From Thaumarchaeota archaeon UBA223 (lineage in GTDB: Archaea; Thermoproteota; Nitrososphaeria; Nitrososphaerales; UBA57): 64,000 nucleotides of DNA. The stretch's first letter is position 1, and each line of letters opens with the position of its first letter. The stretch covers positions 1-64,000 of the forward strand of contig DAHJ01000022.1 in assembly GCA_002495905.1 (NCBI GenBank). The letters are read 5' to 3'. This document shows, piece after piece, positions 35,308 to 43,900 of the stretch. Under the pieces are notes generated by a model, which saw nothing but the letters and a program-made list of their open reading frames with translations, searched no databases and had not been told where the DNA came from. A program made the translations under genes and the position numbers.

Positions 35308-36588
35308 GTGAGCTTGTCAAAAACAAAGGAATATGTAATACAATTTTTAACAAAATCAATTGGAATTCCAAATGAATTAGAACATATTTATGAAGATATA
35401 CCAGAGGATATAATAAAACAAATTTCTACATCATTAACTGGAAATGATATAGAAACAGAGACATTTGATCATAATTCCGCGCCTGAAGTTGATGAATTTA
35501 TTATATGGGCAAAAGAGATTTACGAAGAAATTTGTAAAGATAATAACATACCTGCAATATGGAAGAGCAAATGGCCTAACGGAAAGAAATTTGCAGTTGC
35601 GTTGACTCATGATTCAGATAGTATAGAGGTTACGGAAGAACACCTGCAAGAAGTAAAAGAGAGATTCAGTGAAGAGGATTTGAAGGAATCACTAAATAAT
35701 AAAAAGAATTTGTATTGGAATGTAGAAAGGATAAAAGAAGTTGAAGATAAATTTAATTTTAAATCATCTTTTTATTTTTTAACGAGTGAATATAATGTTT
35801 CTAAATACAAAGACACATTAAATGAATTGAATAGGGATGGTTGGGAAATTGGTCTTCATGCAGGATTTGAGACGCATGAAGATGGAGACAAAATGAATAA
35901 TGATATAGAAGAATTCAAGAAACAATTAGAGATTCAGCCAATCGGTGTTCGTGAACATTATTTACAGTTCAATTATCATAAAACACTTGATTTTTTAGAA
36001 AGAAATAATTTTGTATATGATACTTCACTAGGTTTTAGAGAACATCCAGGATTTCTATTAGGAACATCATTGCCGTTCAACCCTCCAAATGAGAATTGGG
36101 AAAAGAGAGACATATTAGAATTACCTTTAATCATAATGGACACAAGTTTATGGGGATATATGAAATTAGATGAGAATGAAGGAATGAAATTAATTGAGAA
36201 TTATATAGAAAATACCAAAGAGTATGGAGGATTGCTTACTCTACTATGGCATCAAGAAGCATTTTTGATGAAAAAGGGCAATATTTATCCAAAGATACTA
36301 GAGAGATTATCCAAAGAAGAGTGTTTTGTTTCTTCTGGAATTGGAATAGCAAGATGGTGGAATTCAAGAAGTGATGTAATTATAACAGTAATGAGCGATA
36401 GTGAGAAAGGATGGAAATGCATAATCAAGAATGTAGTAAAAGGGACTTGTATAGAAATGAAGAATTTTGATTTATCAAAGGAAATTTCGATAAATGGTAA
36501 AGGAAGGATAATTCATAAATCAGAAGCAAATGGAGAGATATACTATAGGATTGAATTAGAAGGAGATTGTGAATTATTCTATGTCTAA
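35308..36588 (+). CDS. Polysaccharide deacetylase-like protein
   Basis: 426 residues. The centre looks like a NodB-homology domain: FAVALTHDSDSIE (about 95-107) corresponds to motif 1 and IGLHAGFETH (about 182-191) to motif 2, with REHYLQF as the following arginine motif. The N-terminal 80 and C-terminal 80 residues are extra; the latter is beta-rich. The protein probably removes acyl groups from sugars of the local glycan. GTG 35308 is the start. It overlaps the ATP-grasp gene. Confidence 0.75.
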   Translation: MSLSKTKEYVIQFLTKSIGIPNELEHIYEDIPEDIIKQISTSLTGNDIETETFDHNSAPEVDEFIIWAKEIYEEICKDNNIPAIWKSKWPNGKKFAVALTHDSDSIEVTEEHLQEVKERFSEEDLKESLNNKKNLYWNVERIKEVEDKFNFKSSFYFLTSEYNVSKYKDTLNELNRDGWEIGLHAGFETHEDGDKMNNDIEEFKKQLEIQPIGVREHYLQFNYHKTLDFLERNNFVYDTSLGFREHPGFLLGTSLPFNPPNENWEKRDILELPLIIMDTSLWGYMKLDENEGMKLIENYIENTKEYGGLLTLLWHQEAFLMKKGNIYPKILERLSKEECFVSSGIGIARWWNSRSDVIITVMSDSEKGWKCIIKNVVKGTCIEMKNFDLSKEISINGKGRIIHKSEANGEIYYRIELEGDCELFYV

Positions 36589-37657
36589 AAATGTATTAGT
36601 AACAGGCTCGGGAGGAATAGGAGGAGTAAATTTTGTTAATGCGTTAAGAGTTGCTAAGAGAGAATATTCAATTTCAGGAACAGACTATAACAAATACTAT
36701 TTAGAATTACCAGAGCTTAATTCAAGATATAGAACTCCAAAACACACAGATCCTAAATTTCTAGAGAAAATCAAAGAGATAATACATGAAGATAAGATAG
36801 ATTTCTTACATCCGAGTCCACATTCAGAAGCTAGTGTGATTGCAAAGGAAATAGATAGTATAAACACTGCGACATATTTACCGAGTTATGAAGTAATAAT
36901 AAGAGATAAATTAGAAACACAAGAGATATTAGAAAAAAATCAGATTCCTGTAGCAAAAACTAGAAAAATTAGTTCGTTAAATGAGATCAAATCTATAATT
37001 GAAGGATTTAATGATGAAAAGGTCTGGGTTAGAATGAAAAGTGGTGCAGGAGGAAAACTAAGTTTATTATGTGAAACCGAAGAACAAATAGAAGATTGGA
37101 TAAGAATATGGGTAAATAGAGGGATTGCAGAATATTCAGATTTTATGATTCAAGAATATCTACCAGGTAAAAATATTGCATGCGATAGTCTTTGGCATAA
37201 TGGAAAAATGATTGCGTCATTTACAAGAGAAAGGTTAGAATATCCATTCAAACATATATCGCCATCAGGAATTACGGGTACGCCAACAGTATCGAGAATC
37301 ATTGTAGATGAGCAAGTTAATGAAATTTCAAAAAAAGCAATTTTAGCTTCAGATTCGAATCCAAATGGAAGTTATGCAGTTGATTTGAAAGGAAATAAGG
37401 AAGACAATCCAACTGTAACTGAAATAGATTCTGGAAAATTCCATACCACTACTGCATTGTGGGGGATAGTAGCAAACAAACTTGGATTAGATGAAAAGAA
37501 GAATTTAGCTGATTATTATTGTGCAATAGGAATGAATGACGTAGAACCAGAAAATCTTGGTTCAGACATCTATCCAGAGAATCTCTACTTAATTAGGCAC
37601 ATAGATACAGGAACATGGATTTGGAAAGAGGATGGATATAAGGTAAGGATACTTTGA
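36581..37657 (+). CDS. ATP-grasp carboxylate-amine ligase-like protein
   Basis: Chosen start ATG 36581 overlaps the previous gene by eight bases (an upstream GTG at 36569 is in frame). The 358 residues start with a Rossmann-like VLVTGSGGIGGVNFVNALR, then the ATP-grasp core with VRMKSGAGGKLSLL (ATP lid) and IQEYLPGKNIACDSLWHNG, and the metal ligands in PTVTEIDSGKFH. It resembles CPS-large-chain or PylC-type ligases found in capsule clusters. The substrates are unknown; attaching an amino acid or carboxylate to a sugar is a fair guess. Confidence 0.78.
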   Translation: MSKNVLVTGSGGIGGVNFVNALRVAKREYSISGTDYNKYYLELPELNSRYRTPKHTDPKFLEKIKEIIHEDKIDFLHPSPHSEASVIAKEIDSINTATYLPSYEVIIRDKLETQEILEKNQIPVAKTRKISSLNEIKSIIEGFNDEKVWVRMKSGAGGKLSLLCETEEQIEDWIRIWVNRGIAEYSDFMIQEYLPGKNIACDSLWHNGKMIASFTRERLEYPFKHISPSGITGTPTVSRIIVDEQVNEISKKAILASDSNPNGSYAVDLKGNKEDNPTVTEIDSGKFHTTTALWGIVANKLGLDEKKNLADYYCAIGMNDVEPENLGSDIYPENLYLIRHIDTGTWIWKEDGYKVRIL

Positions 37658-38247
37658 TTGAATTAGTTATTTTTGATTTAGATGGAACGTTAATTAAATT
37701 ACCGGTAAGATATGATTTACTAAGGAATGAATTAAAGGACAGGTTTGGAATACAAGGAGAATCATTCCTCATTCCGATGATATTAGAAAATACAAAAGAT
37801 AACAATGAAATAAAAAATCAAGCATTCGATCTTATTTGTAAAGAAGAATGTAATGCAATAAATGATTTAGAAATACATGAAGGTGCAATTGAAGTAATAA
37901 AAGAGATTCATTCAAAGAATAAAAAAATTGCACTAGTTACACTACAATGTGAACGTGCTGCAAATCAAATTTTAGACATTATGGGAATTAAAGAGTTATT
38001 TTCGAACATACTTACACGAGACAACTATACAGACAGATATGAACAAATAATCAAGACAATGGAAGAATTCAACAGTAATGCAGGAAAAACTTTGATGATA
38101 GGAGACAGGATTAATGATTTTGATTCGGCTGAAAAGGCAGGTTGTGAATCAATAATTATAAGACGAGGAGATCAACAAGGAAATGAGAGAATGAATTGGG
38201 TAAAAGACAACATACAGCTCAGAGATGAATTAAGTAAGATTTTGTAG
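37654..38247 (+). CDS. HAD-family phosphatase
   Basis: 197-residue HAD hydrolase with motif I FDLDGTL (7-13), motif II VTLQC in the TLQCERA segment, and motif IV MIGDRINDFDSAEKAG (about 149-164). The TTG start overlaps the ATP-grasp stop by four bases (TTGA). The cap region and context suggest a sugar- or carboxylate-phosphate as substrate. It closes the deacetylase/ATP-grasp/HAD trio and converges on the epimerase gene two bases away. Confidence 0.85.
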   Translation: MIELVIFDLDGTLIKLPVRYDLLRNELKDRFGIQGESFLIPMILENTKDNNEIKNQAFDLICKEECNAINDLEIHEGAIEVIKEIHSKNKKIALVTLQCERAANQILDIMGIKELFSNILTRDNYTDRYEQIIKTMEEFNSNAGKTLMIGDRINDFDSAEKAGCESIIIRRGDQQGNERMNWVKDNIQLRDELSKIL

Positions 38248-38249
38248 AA

Positions 38250-39257
38250 TTAATTCGAGTCAAGTTGCCAGTTTATAGTTTTAGCAAGACCTTTATCAAG
38301 TTTAACGCGAGGTTTAAAGTCAATCAGTTGCTTTGCTTTAGTGATTTTTGGAATACGGCGTCGAGGGTCGTTATCAGGCATGGGTAGGTATTTGAATTTG
38401 GATTTGCTGTTCGTAATGTCAACAATCGTATTCGCTAAATCGATAATTCGGGTTTCTTTCGGATTTCCAAGGTTAAAGGTTTCGCCTTTAGTTTTGTTAA
38501 TAAGTAATGAGGCCATCAAGCCATTAATCATATCAGTGATATAACAAAAAGATCTAGTTTGTTTTCCGTTGCCCCAAATTGTGATATTTTTGTTGTTGAT
38601 AGATTGCCAAATGAATCGAGAAAGAGCTCTGCCATAAGTTCCGTCACCGCGAAGTCTAGGACCATATGTATTGAACAATCTAACTATTCTTAGGTTAATG
38701 CCGTAGGTCCTGTAATATGCCATACATAAAGATTCACACAGTCGTTTACTTTCGTCATAACATGCTCTAGGTCCAGACGGGTTGACGTTGCCGTAATAAG
38801 TTTCAGGAGTTGGAAAAACAGTTGCTTCACCATAAACTTCTGAAGTAGATGTGAACAAAAGTTTTGCACCGGTTTTTCTAGTTAATTCAAGAATTTTCCT
38901 GGTTCCTTCAGTATTTGTATCAATAGTTTGGATTTCATTGTTAAGATAATCATCAGGAGAAGGTCTACTTGCTAGATGAAAGATATAATCAGGTTTTAGA
39001 TTAATTGGTGTTTTTGTGATGTCGTGTTTTTTAAATACAAAGGACTTGTTTGATAAAAGGTGTTTAATATTCTCAGCGCGTCCAGAAGACAAATTATCAA
39101 TACAATGTACTTTAGCATTTTTAGCGATTAGAATATCACACAACCAGCTTCCGAGAAATCCTGCACCTCCAGTTACCAAGAATTTTTTTCCAGAAATACG
39201 GAATTTTTTATTGTCAGATAGAAGAGATTCTATATCAGAATCAATAATAGTATTCAT
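38250..39257 (-). CDS. UDP-glucuronate decarboxylase-like (UDP-xylose synthase)
   Basis: Extended SDR enzyme of about 335 residues. It shows LVTGGAGFLGSWLCD (Rossmann NAD site), FHLASRPSP, TSTSEVYGEA, and GPRACYDESKRLCE with the catalytic Tyr and Lys; the CYDExKR form and the DDPRRR-like DNDPRRRIP near the C-terminus are typical of UDP-xylose synthase. I use ATG 39257, one base over the galU stop (taATGa); a TTG nine bases earlier is an alternative. The supply of UDP-glucuronate by the nearby UGD supports this function. Confidence 0.83.
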   Translation of the reverse strand: MNTIIDSDIESLLSDNKKFRISGKKFLVTGGAGFLGSWLCDILIAKNAKVHCIDNLSSGRAENIKHLLSNKSFVFKKHDITKTPINLKPDYIFHLASRPSPDDYLNNEIQTIDTNTEGTRKILELTRKTGAKLLFTSTSEVYGEATVFPTPETYYGNVNPSGPRACYDESKRLCESLCMAYYRTYGINLRIVRLFNTYGPRLRGDGTYGRALSRFIWQSINNKNITIWGNGKQTRSFCYITDMINGLMASLLINKTKGETFNLGNPKETRIIDLANTIVDITNSKSKFKYLPMPDNDPRRRIPKITKAKQLIDFKPRVKLDKGLAKTINWQLDSN

Positions 39258-40135
39258 TACATCCAACCTTTAGAAGCGAGTTTTTTAGAATGTTGTTGTG
39301 CATGCCAATATGTATCAGGAGTACCAATATCTAGGCGGGTACAAGAATGATGATATTCATATCCTAGAACGTTCATTTGTGTATCAACCATATGTTGTAT
39401 GGCGTCAGTAATTTGTATTTCGCCTCCGTAACCAGCAGGAATTTTCTTTAGTATTTTTATAACGTCAGGAGTGAATTTATTCAATGCCATAATAGCAAGA
39501 TTAGAAATCTTTTTTGATGGTTTTTCAACAGCTTGACTTATTTTGTATACTTTATCATTCGAAGGAAGTGAATATTTACTTGTACGTTTGCCTACAATAA
39601 CCCCATAAGCACTAGGCTCAGAAATTTTTTCTAATGCAACAACGCAATCAGCATGTTTAGATAATTTATCTAAATCGTTAAGATGTCGATTATTTGGTTG
39701 TACAATTAAAGTATCTCCAGCATGTAAGATAAAATCGTCTTTACCGACGAAAGAAGATGCTAATGAAACAGCATGACCATAACCTAATTGATTATTTTGA
39801 TTTATCCATTTAATATTTGATTTTTCTATTCTTTTGTAAAAAGATTTCATATCCTTAAATGAAATTTTATGTTTTTGACTTGATAGATTGTCAAGAGAAG
39901 AATAATCAAGTGAGAAATGATCTTTAATTGCACGCTTTTCTTTTCCTACAATAAAACAAAAATCACGAATGCCAAAATCAAATAATTGTTCATAAATAAG
40001 CTGGACCATAGGTTTGAGCAAGATATCACCTCGAGAGGAAGAGAAGACAGGAAGCATTTCTTTCGGTTGAACTTTTGTAGTAGGTAGCAATCTAGTTCCA
40101 CGACCTGCAACAGGAATAACCACTTTTTTCAACAT
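39257..40135 (-). CDS. galU: UTP--glucose-1-phosphate uridylyltransferase
   Basis: Makes UDP-glucose. The 292-residue nucleotidyltransferase has the start signature VIPVAGRGTRLLPTTKVQPKEMLPV, the FCFIVGKEKRAIKDHF segment, LGYGHAVSLA and FILHAGDTLI with the metal Asp, ALEKISEPSAYGVIVG and EKPSKKISNLA. It feeds the UDP-glucose 6-dehydrogenase and UDP-xylose synthase genes on either side. It is transcribed divergently from the dehydrogenase gene. Confidence 0.93.
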   Translation of the reverse strand: MLKKVVIPVAGRGTRLLPTTKVQPKEMLPVFSSSRGDILLKPMVQLIYEQLFDFGIRDFCFIVGKEKRAIKDHFSLDYSSLDNLSSQKHKISFKDMKSFYKRIEKSNIKWINQNNQLGYGHAVSLASSFVGKDDFILHAGDTLIVQPNNRHLNDLDKLSKHADCVVALEKISEPSAYGVIVGKRTSKYSLPSNDKVYKISQAVEKPSKKISNLAIMALNKFTPDVIKILKKIPAGYGGEIQITDAIQHMVDTQMNVLGYEYHHSCTRLDIGTPDTYWHAQQHSKKLASKGWM

Positions 40136-40164
40136 TATTAGTCCCTATAATATTCTCATAATCC

Positions 40165-40172
40165 ATTTATTT
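40165..40172 (+). promoter_or_regulatory. TATA box for the UDP-glucose dehydrogenase gene
   Basis: ATTTATTT is centred about 26 bases before ATG 40194, which predicts a leaderless mRNA. The 58-base divergent gap also serves galU, for which no equally good element is evident. Confidence 0.4.
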
Positions 40173-40193
40173 CAATGTATCATCAGAATATGT

Positions 40194-41513
40194 ATGGAAT
40201 ATGACGTAGCCTTTGTAGGTCTTGGATATGTAGGCCTTTCTTCTGCAGTTTGTTTTGCAGATAGAGGAATAAACGTACTAGGTATAGAGATTGATAGTAA
40301 GAAACTCAATATGATAAAGAAGTCAAATTCACCTATTCATGAGAAAAATATCAATGAGTTACTGCAGAAATCAATCAAAAAGAAGAAATTATCATTTAGT
40401 AAAGAATTGAAGGATGTTACAAAAACAAAGATAATATTTCTTACAGTAGGAACGCCAAGTCGTAAAGATGGTTCAATAGATCTAAAATACATAAATCAAG
40501 CAACAAAAGACATAGCTATTGCAATAAAAAATATTCAAGAATATTTTGTAATAGTAGTAAAAAGTACAGTAGTTCCAGGAACTGCATTAAAAATTGTGAA
40601 GAATTTAGAGAGATATTCTGGAAAAAAGAATTCAATAGATTTTGGAGTAGTAGTTAATCCTGAATTTTTACAAGAAGGAAACGCAATAAATGATTCATTA
40701 AAACCAGATAAGATTGTATTAGGAATTAATTCAGAGAAGGATAAGAAAATAATGTTTAATTTGTTTAAGAAGATTTATAGAAAAAATCTTCCAATAGTTT
40801 ATACAACGCCAAGTAATGCAGAATTAATTAAATATGCTAACAATTCGTTATTAGCAACAAAAATAAGTTTTATGAATTACATTGCAAGGATAGCTGAACA
40901 GATTCCAGACGGTGATGTAGAAGAAATTAAGAATGCGATTGGTATGGATAAAAGAATATCAGAATCATTTTTGAACGCAGGATTGGGATTTGGTGGTTCG
41001 TGTTTTCCAAAGGATGTAAAGGCACTCATTGCATTTAGTAAAGAAATGAATATTAATTCGGATATCTTGCAATCAGTATTAACAATAAATGATACACAAT
41101 TTATGAGTGTATTTGACATATTAAAGAAAGAATTAGGGTCGTTGCAAGGAAAGAAGATATCAATTTTGGGACTTTCATTTAAACCTGAAACTGACGATAT
41201 ACGTGATGCAATATCATTGAAGATAATCAAGAAGCTACTAGACAAGAAAGCTACAATAAGAGTATACGATCCAATAGCAAATGACAATGTAAGGGATATT
41301 TTTGGTAAGTCTATATCATATGCGTCAAATTCAGAATCGTGTATAAAGGGGTCTGAATGCTGTATTATTGTAACAGAATGGAAAGAATTCAAGAACATTA
41401 AACCTAAAGATTTTACCAGATTAATGAAAAGACCACTAATAATTGACGGTAGAAGAATTTTTTCGAAAAAGAAATTTAATAAATTAGAATATCATGCAAT
41501 AGGTTTGGGATAA
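40194..41513 (+). CDS. UDP-glucose 6-dehydrogenase (UDP-sugar dehydrogenase)
   Basis: 439-residue nucleotide-sugar dehydrogenase oxidising UDP-glucose to UDP-glucuronate. Rossmann motif FVGLGYVGLSSAVCFADRG, the VNPEFLQEGNA segment, the helix with AELIKYANNSLLATKISFMN, the catalytic Cys270 in GGSCFPKD and the C-terminal LGLSFKPETDDIRDA are all present. Its product is the expected substrate of the UDP-xylose synthase-like enzyme next to galU. UDP-GlcNAc or GDP-mannose dehydrogenases are alternatives in the same family. Confidence 0.9.
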   Translation: MEYDVAFVGLGYVGLSSAVCFADRGINVLGIEIDSKKLNMIKKSNSPIHEKNINELLQKSIKKKKLSFSKELKDVTKTKIIFLTVGTPSRKDGSIDLKYINQATKDIAIAIKNIQEYFVIVVKSTVVPGTALKIVKNLERYSGKKNSIDFGVVVNPEFLQEGNAINDSLKPDKIVLGINSEKDKKIMFNLFKKIYRKNLPIVYTTPSNAELIKYANNSLLATKISFMNYIARIAEQIPDGDVEEIKNAIGMDKRISESFLNAGLGFGGSCFPKDVKALIAFSKEMNINSDILQSVLTINDTQFMSVFDILKKELGSLQGKKISILGLSFKPETDDIRDAISLKIIKKLLDKKATIRVYDPIANDNVRDIFGKSISYASNSESCIKGSECCIIVTEWKEFKNIKPKDFTRLMKRPLIIDGRRIFSKKKFNKLEYHAIGLG

Positions 41514-41550
41514 TCTAATTAAGATGGAAATAGTCAATATATAGTAACAT

Positions 41551-41931
41551 ATGACAGTATTGAAAGTGAATAGGCGAATACTAAAGAAGATAACAAATCC
41601 GTCGGTAGAGCCGTATGAAATTGAGATTGACACTCCAGAGTTTACATTTTATGGTGCAAAAAATCAACCAGATTTTGCGTCAATAAATATAAGCATGATT
41701 CCAGGCAAAACTGTAATAGAATTAAAATCGTTTAAGTTATATTTACATCAATATAGAAACAAACTTGCATCGTATGAAAGAATAATTAATGCAATTTATG
41801 ATGATTTAATACAAGTATACAAACCTAAGAGACTAGTAATTGAAATGAAATTTAACCCTCGAGGAGGAATATCTTCTAAACTTACAATAGACTCATTCGA
41901 ACGTGAATTATTTATTGAGCGAAAAGCCTAA
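41551..41931 (+). CDS. QueF-like T-fold protein lacking the catalytic Cys
   Basis: 126 residues with the QueF layout: NQPDFASINISMIPG (38-52), VIELKSFKLYLHQYRN (55-70), and FNPRGGISSKL near the end. In nitrile reductases and archaeal QueF-L the Cys lies seven residues before the Asp of QPDF; here that position is Tyr34 (FYGAKNQPDF). The usual NHxDFHE stretch reads NKLASYE, so the His is also missing. A role as enzyme in deazapurine chemistry is therefore doubtful, and it may be a binding protein or a divergent paralogue. Confidence 0.72.
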   Translation: MTVLKVNRRILKKITNPSVEPYEIEIDTPEFTFYGAKNQPDFASINISMIPGKTVIELKSFKLYLHQYRNKLASYERIINAIYDDLIQVYKPKRLVIEMKFNPRGGISSKLTIDSFERELFIERKA

Positions 41932-42160
41932 ATTTAGAATTATAAGAACCGTAAAAGGATCAAAATGCCCTGCCTGTGATTCAAAAGGGGAAACTGCAGG
42001 GGAAGAAGTAGGTTCATTAAGAGTAACCATGGACCCAAAATTTAGTTTTATTAGGGTAATATGTGGTTCTTGTGGGTTCAAGTCAAAAGTATACTATAAA
42101 GATATATTGGAAATTGATGGAATTCTAGACAAACATGGAAAAGAACTAAAATACGAATAA
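41903..42160 (+). CDS. Small zinc-ribbon protein
   Basis: 85 residues when starting at GTG 41903; TTG 41915 is an alternative. One zinc ribbon is formed by CPAC (about 22-25) and CGSC (about 54-57) with a beta-rich middle (VTMDPKFSFIRVIC). It overlaps the QueF-like gene by up to 29 bases, so the two are probably co-expressed. I do not recognise a specific family; Elf1-like or general RNA/DNA-binding ribbons are possible. Confidence 0.68.
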   Translation: MNYLLSEKPKFRIIRTVKGSKCPACDSKGETAGEEVGSLRVTMDPKFSFIRVICGSCGFKSKVYYKDILEIDGILDKHGKELKYE

Positions 42161-42166
42161 ATAATA

Positions 42167-42934
42167 TTAAAGCCAGTCTTTATTAATTGGTTTTAGTTCA
42201 AGGGTAGATTCATCTAAAATACTGTAAAATTGTTCAACTATGTCTTTTTCAGAATTCAAAGGTTGCCGTTTTGAAAGTAATATAGAATACCACATTTGAT
42301 TTTTTATGAATTGTTTACGATTTAATGCGGCATGATGAAGTAATATTATATCACTTTCAAGAGTTTTACCAGAAATACCGGTGATAGGTTCTCTGCCAAA
42401 ATATGGTCGGAGTTTTTCACGACCTTGTAAATGTTTAATCAACCTTTTCCATAAAGTTCCAGCAGGATTAGGAAAATGAAGAGACGGATTATAACGTACT
42501 AAATAGCTATTATATGCAAAAGTTGAGAATTTTTCAGGTCTGTCAGAACGATATTGGTCATTAGATTTCCAAAGCCAGTATCTTTGGAATTTATACATTC
42601 CTGCGTCTTTGTCTTTAATATGTTCGCGAATAGAAACTTTGAATCTAGGTTCAAATGTCTCGTCTGCATCCATAAAGAGTATCCAATCAGCACCATGCTT
42701 CTTTGCCATATTTAAAAGAGAATTCATGTCATTCCATTCTATACGCGTACGATTATCAGAGTAAAAATCAGTTTCGACCACTTTGTTGCAATTTTTAATG
42801 ATTTGCATACTATCGTCTGAAACATTTCCTCCAACAAGAACTATTTCATCTACAATTTCAGACATGTTAGAAAGACTTGTATTTAATATCCAGGAACAAT
42901 CGCCGCCAACTTGCATACAACCAATTATTTTCAT
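42167..42934 (-). CDS. Family 2-like glycosyltransferase
   Basis: About 255 residues with a GT-A fold: IIGCMQVGGDCSWILNTSL, EIVLVGGNVSDDS and the metal-binding WILFMDADETFEP; the rest carries long aromatic segments (YKFQRYWLWKSNDQY). I choose ATG 42934 because a TATA box (42958-42966) is centred about 28 bases upstream, giving a leaderless mRNA; ATG 42949 is the alternative. Likely acts on the local glycan. Confidence 0.75.
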   Translation of the reverse strand: MKIIGCMQVGGDCSWILNTSLSNMSEIVDEIVLVGGNVSDDSMQIIKNCNKVVETDFYSDNRTRIEWNDMNSLLNMAKKHGADWILFMDADETFEPRFKVSIREHIKDKDAGMYKFQRYWLWKSNDQYRSDRPEKFSTFAYNSYLVRYNPSLHFPNPAGTLWKRLIKHLQGREKLRPYFGREPITGISGKTLESDIILLHHAALNRKQFIKNQMWYSILLSKRQPLNSEKDIVEQFYSILDESTLELKPINKDWL

Positions 42935-42957
42935 ACAATCACATTTCATGAAGATTC

Positions 42958-42966
42958 ATATATAAT
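42958..42966. promoter_or_regulatory. Shared bidirectional TATA box
   Basis: ATATATAAT lies midway between two divergent starts: ATG 42934 (minus, 28 bases from the centre) and ATG 42989 (plus, 27 bases). The element reads as a TATA box on both strands and the spacing to both starts equals that of leaderless archaeal transcripts. Confidence 0.45.
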
Positions 42967-42988
42967 GTATTGGAATTTGAGAGTATTA

Positions 42989-43900
42989 ATGAAAAGATAT
43001 CTAATCGTTGGAGGATCAGGTTTTCTTGGTTCGCATGTATTATCTGAATTGTTAGAAAGACAGGCACAAGTTTCAGTCTCCGATATAATTGGTCCTCAAT
43101 ATGCAAATCGATTAAAAAATAAAATGGATTCTATAAATTATATTTGGAAAAGTGCCGAAGATCTTAATGAAAGAGACATTTCGGATGTAGACTGTATATT
43201 ATTTTTAGCAGCACAAGCAGATGTTCCTTTAGTTTTGTCTTCTCCAAAATATTCATTTCATACAAATACTGCAGGTTTAATAAATGTCTTAGAATTAATT
43301 AGAGCAAAAAAGAATACGCAATTAATTTTTATGAGTAGCAAAAATGTTTATGGAAAACCAGATAAATCACTAGTAACGGAAGATGATGTATTAAAACCAA
43401 CTGACCCTTATGGAGCTGGTAAAGCAGCTGCAGACTTAATGTGTCAAAGTTATGCAGAATCATTTGGACTATCAATATCAGTAATCAGAAGTAGTGGATT
43501 ATTTGGTCCTAATTCTAGATTACAACAAGTTATACCAATTTTCATTCAACAGGCTTTGAAGGATTTACCAATAACTATAGAAGGAGATGGTAGTCAATCA
43601 ACAGACTTCAATTATGTAATGAATTTAGTAGATGCAATAATAACAATGGCGGAATCAGATGTTAAGGGAGTGTATAACATTGCATATGGAACAGACTATT
43701 CAATAAAAGACATAGCAGATTTAATTATTAAACAAACAAATAGTAAATCAGAGATAAATAATCTACCGTGGAGATCAGGTGAAAAAGGAATGAAATTATC
43801 ACTTTCAATAGAAAAGGCAAAAAGTGAATTTGGATATAATCCCAAAGTATCATTTGAGGAAGGAATAGGAAAAACAATAGATTGGATGAGGAATTTGTAA
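42989..43900 (+). CDS. NAD-dependent sugar epimerase/dehydratase
   Basis: Extended SDR of 303 residues starting MKRYLIVGGSGFLGSHVLSE. The Rossmann motif GGSGFLGSH, FLAAQADVPLV, MSSKNVYGKP and the catalytic pair in DPYGAGKAAAD (Tyr and Lys) are visible. Start ATG 42989 is supported by the shared TATA box; the in-frame extension to 42911 lies over that promoter. It ends in TAATG with the cupin gene. A C4-epimerase or 4,6-dehydratase role is likely but the sugar is unknown. Confidence 0.85.
   Translation: MKRYLIVGGSGFLGSHVLSELLERQAQVSVSDIIGPQYANRLKNKMDSINYIWKSAEDLNERDISDVDCILFLAAQADVPLVLSSPKYSFHTNTAGLINVLELIRAKKNTQLIFMSSKNVYGKPDKSLVTEDDVLKPTDPYGAGKAAADLMCQSYAESFGLSISVIRSSGLFGPNSRLQQVIPIFIQQALKDLPITIEGDGSQSTDFNYVMNLVDAIITMAESDVKGVYNIAYGTDYSIKDIADLIIKQTNSKSEINNLPWRSGEKGMKLSLSIEKAKSEFGYNPKVSFEEGIGKTIDWMRNL

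Noticed and set aside
40877..41398. 173-codon open frame opposite the UDP-glucose dehydrogenase gene
   Set aside because: It is antisense to a well-supported enzyme and shows no protein-like features of its own.
42911..42988. Upstream extension of the epimerase gene
   Set aside because: It crosses the shared TATA box and the opposite glycosyltransferase start; the Rossmann fold begins right after ATG 42989.
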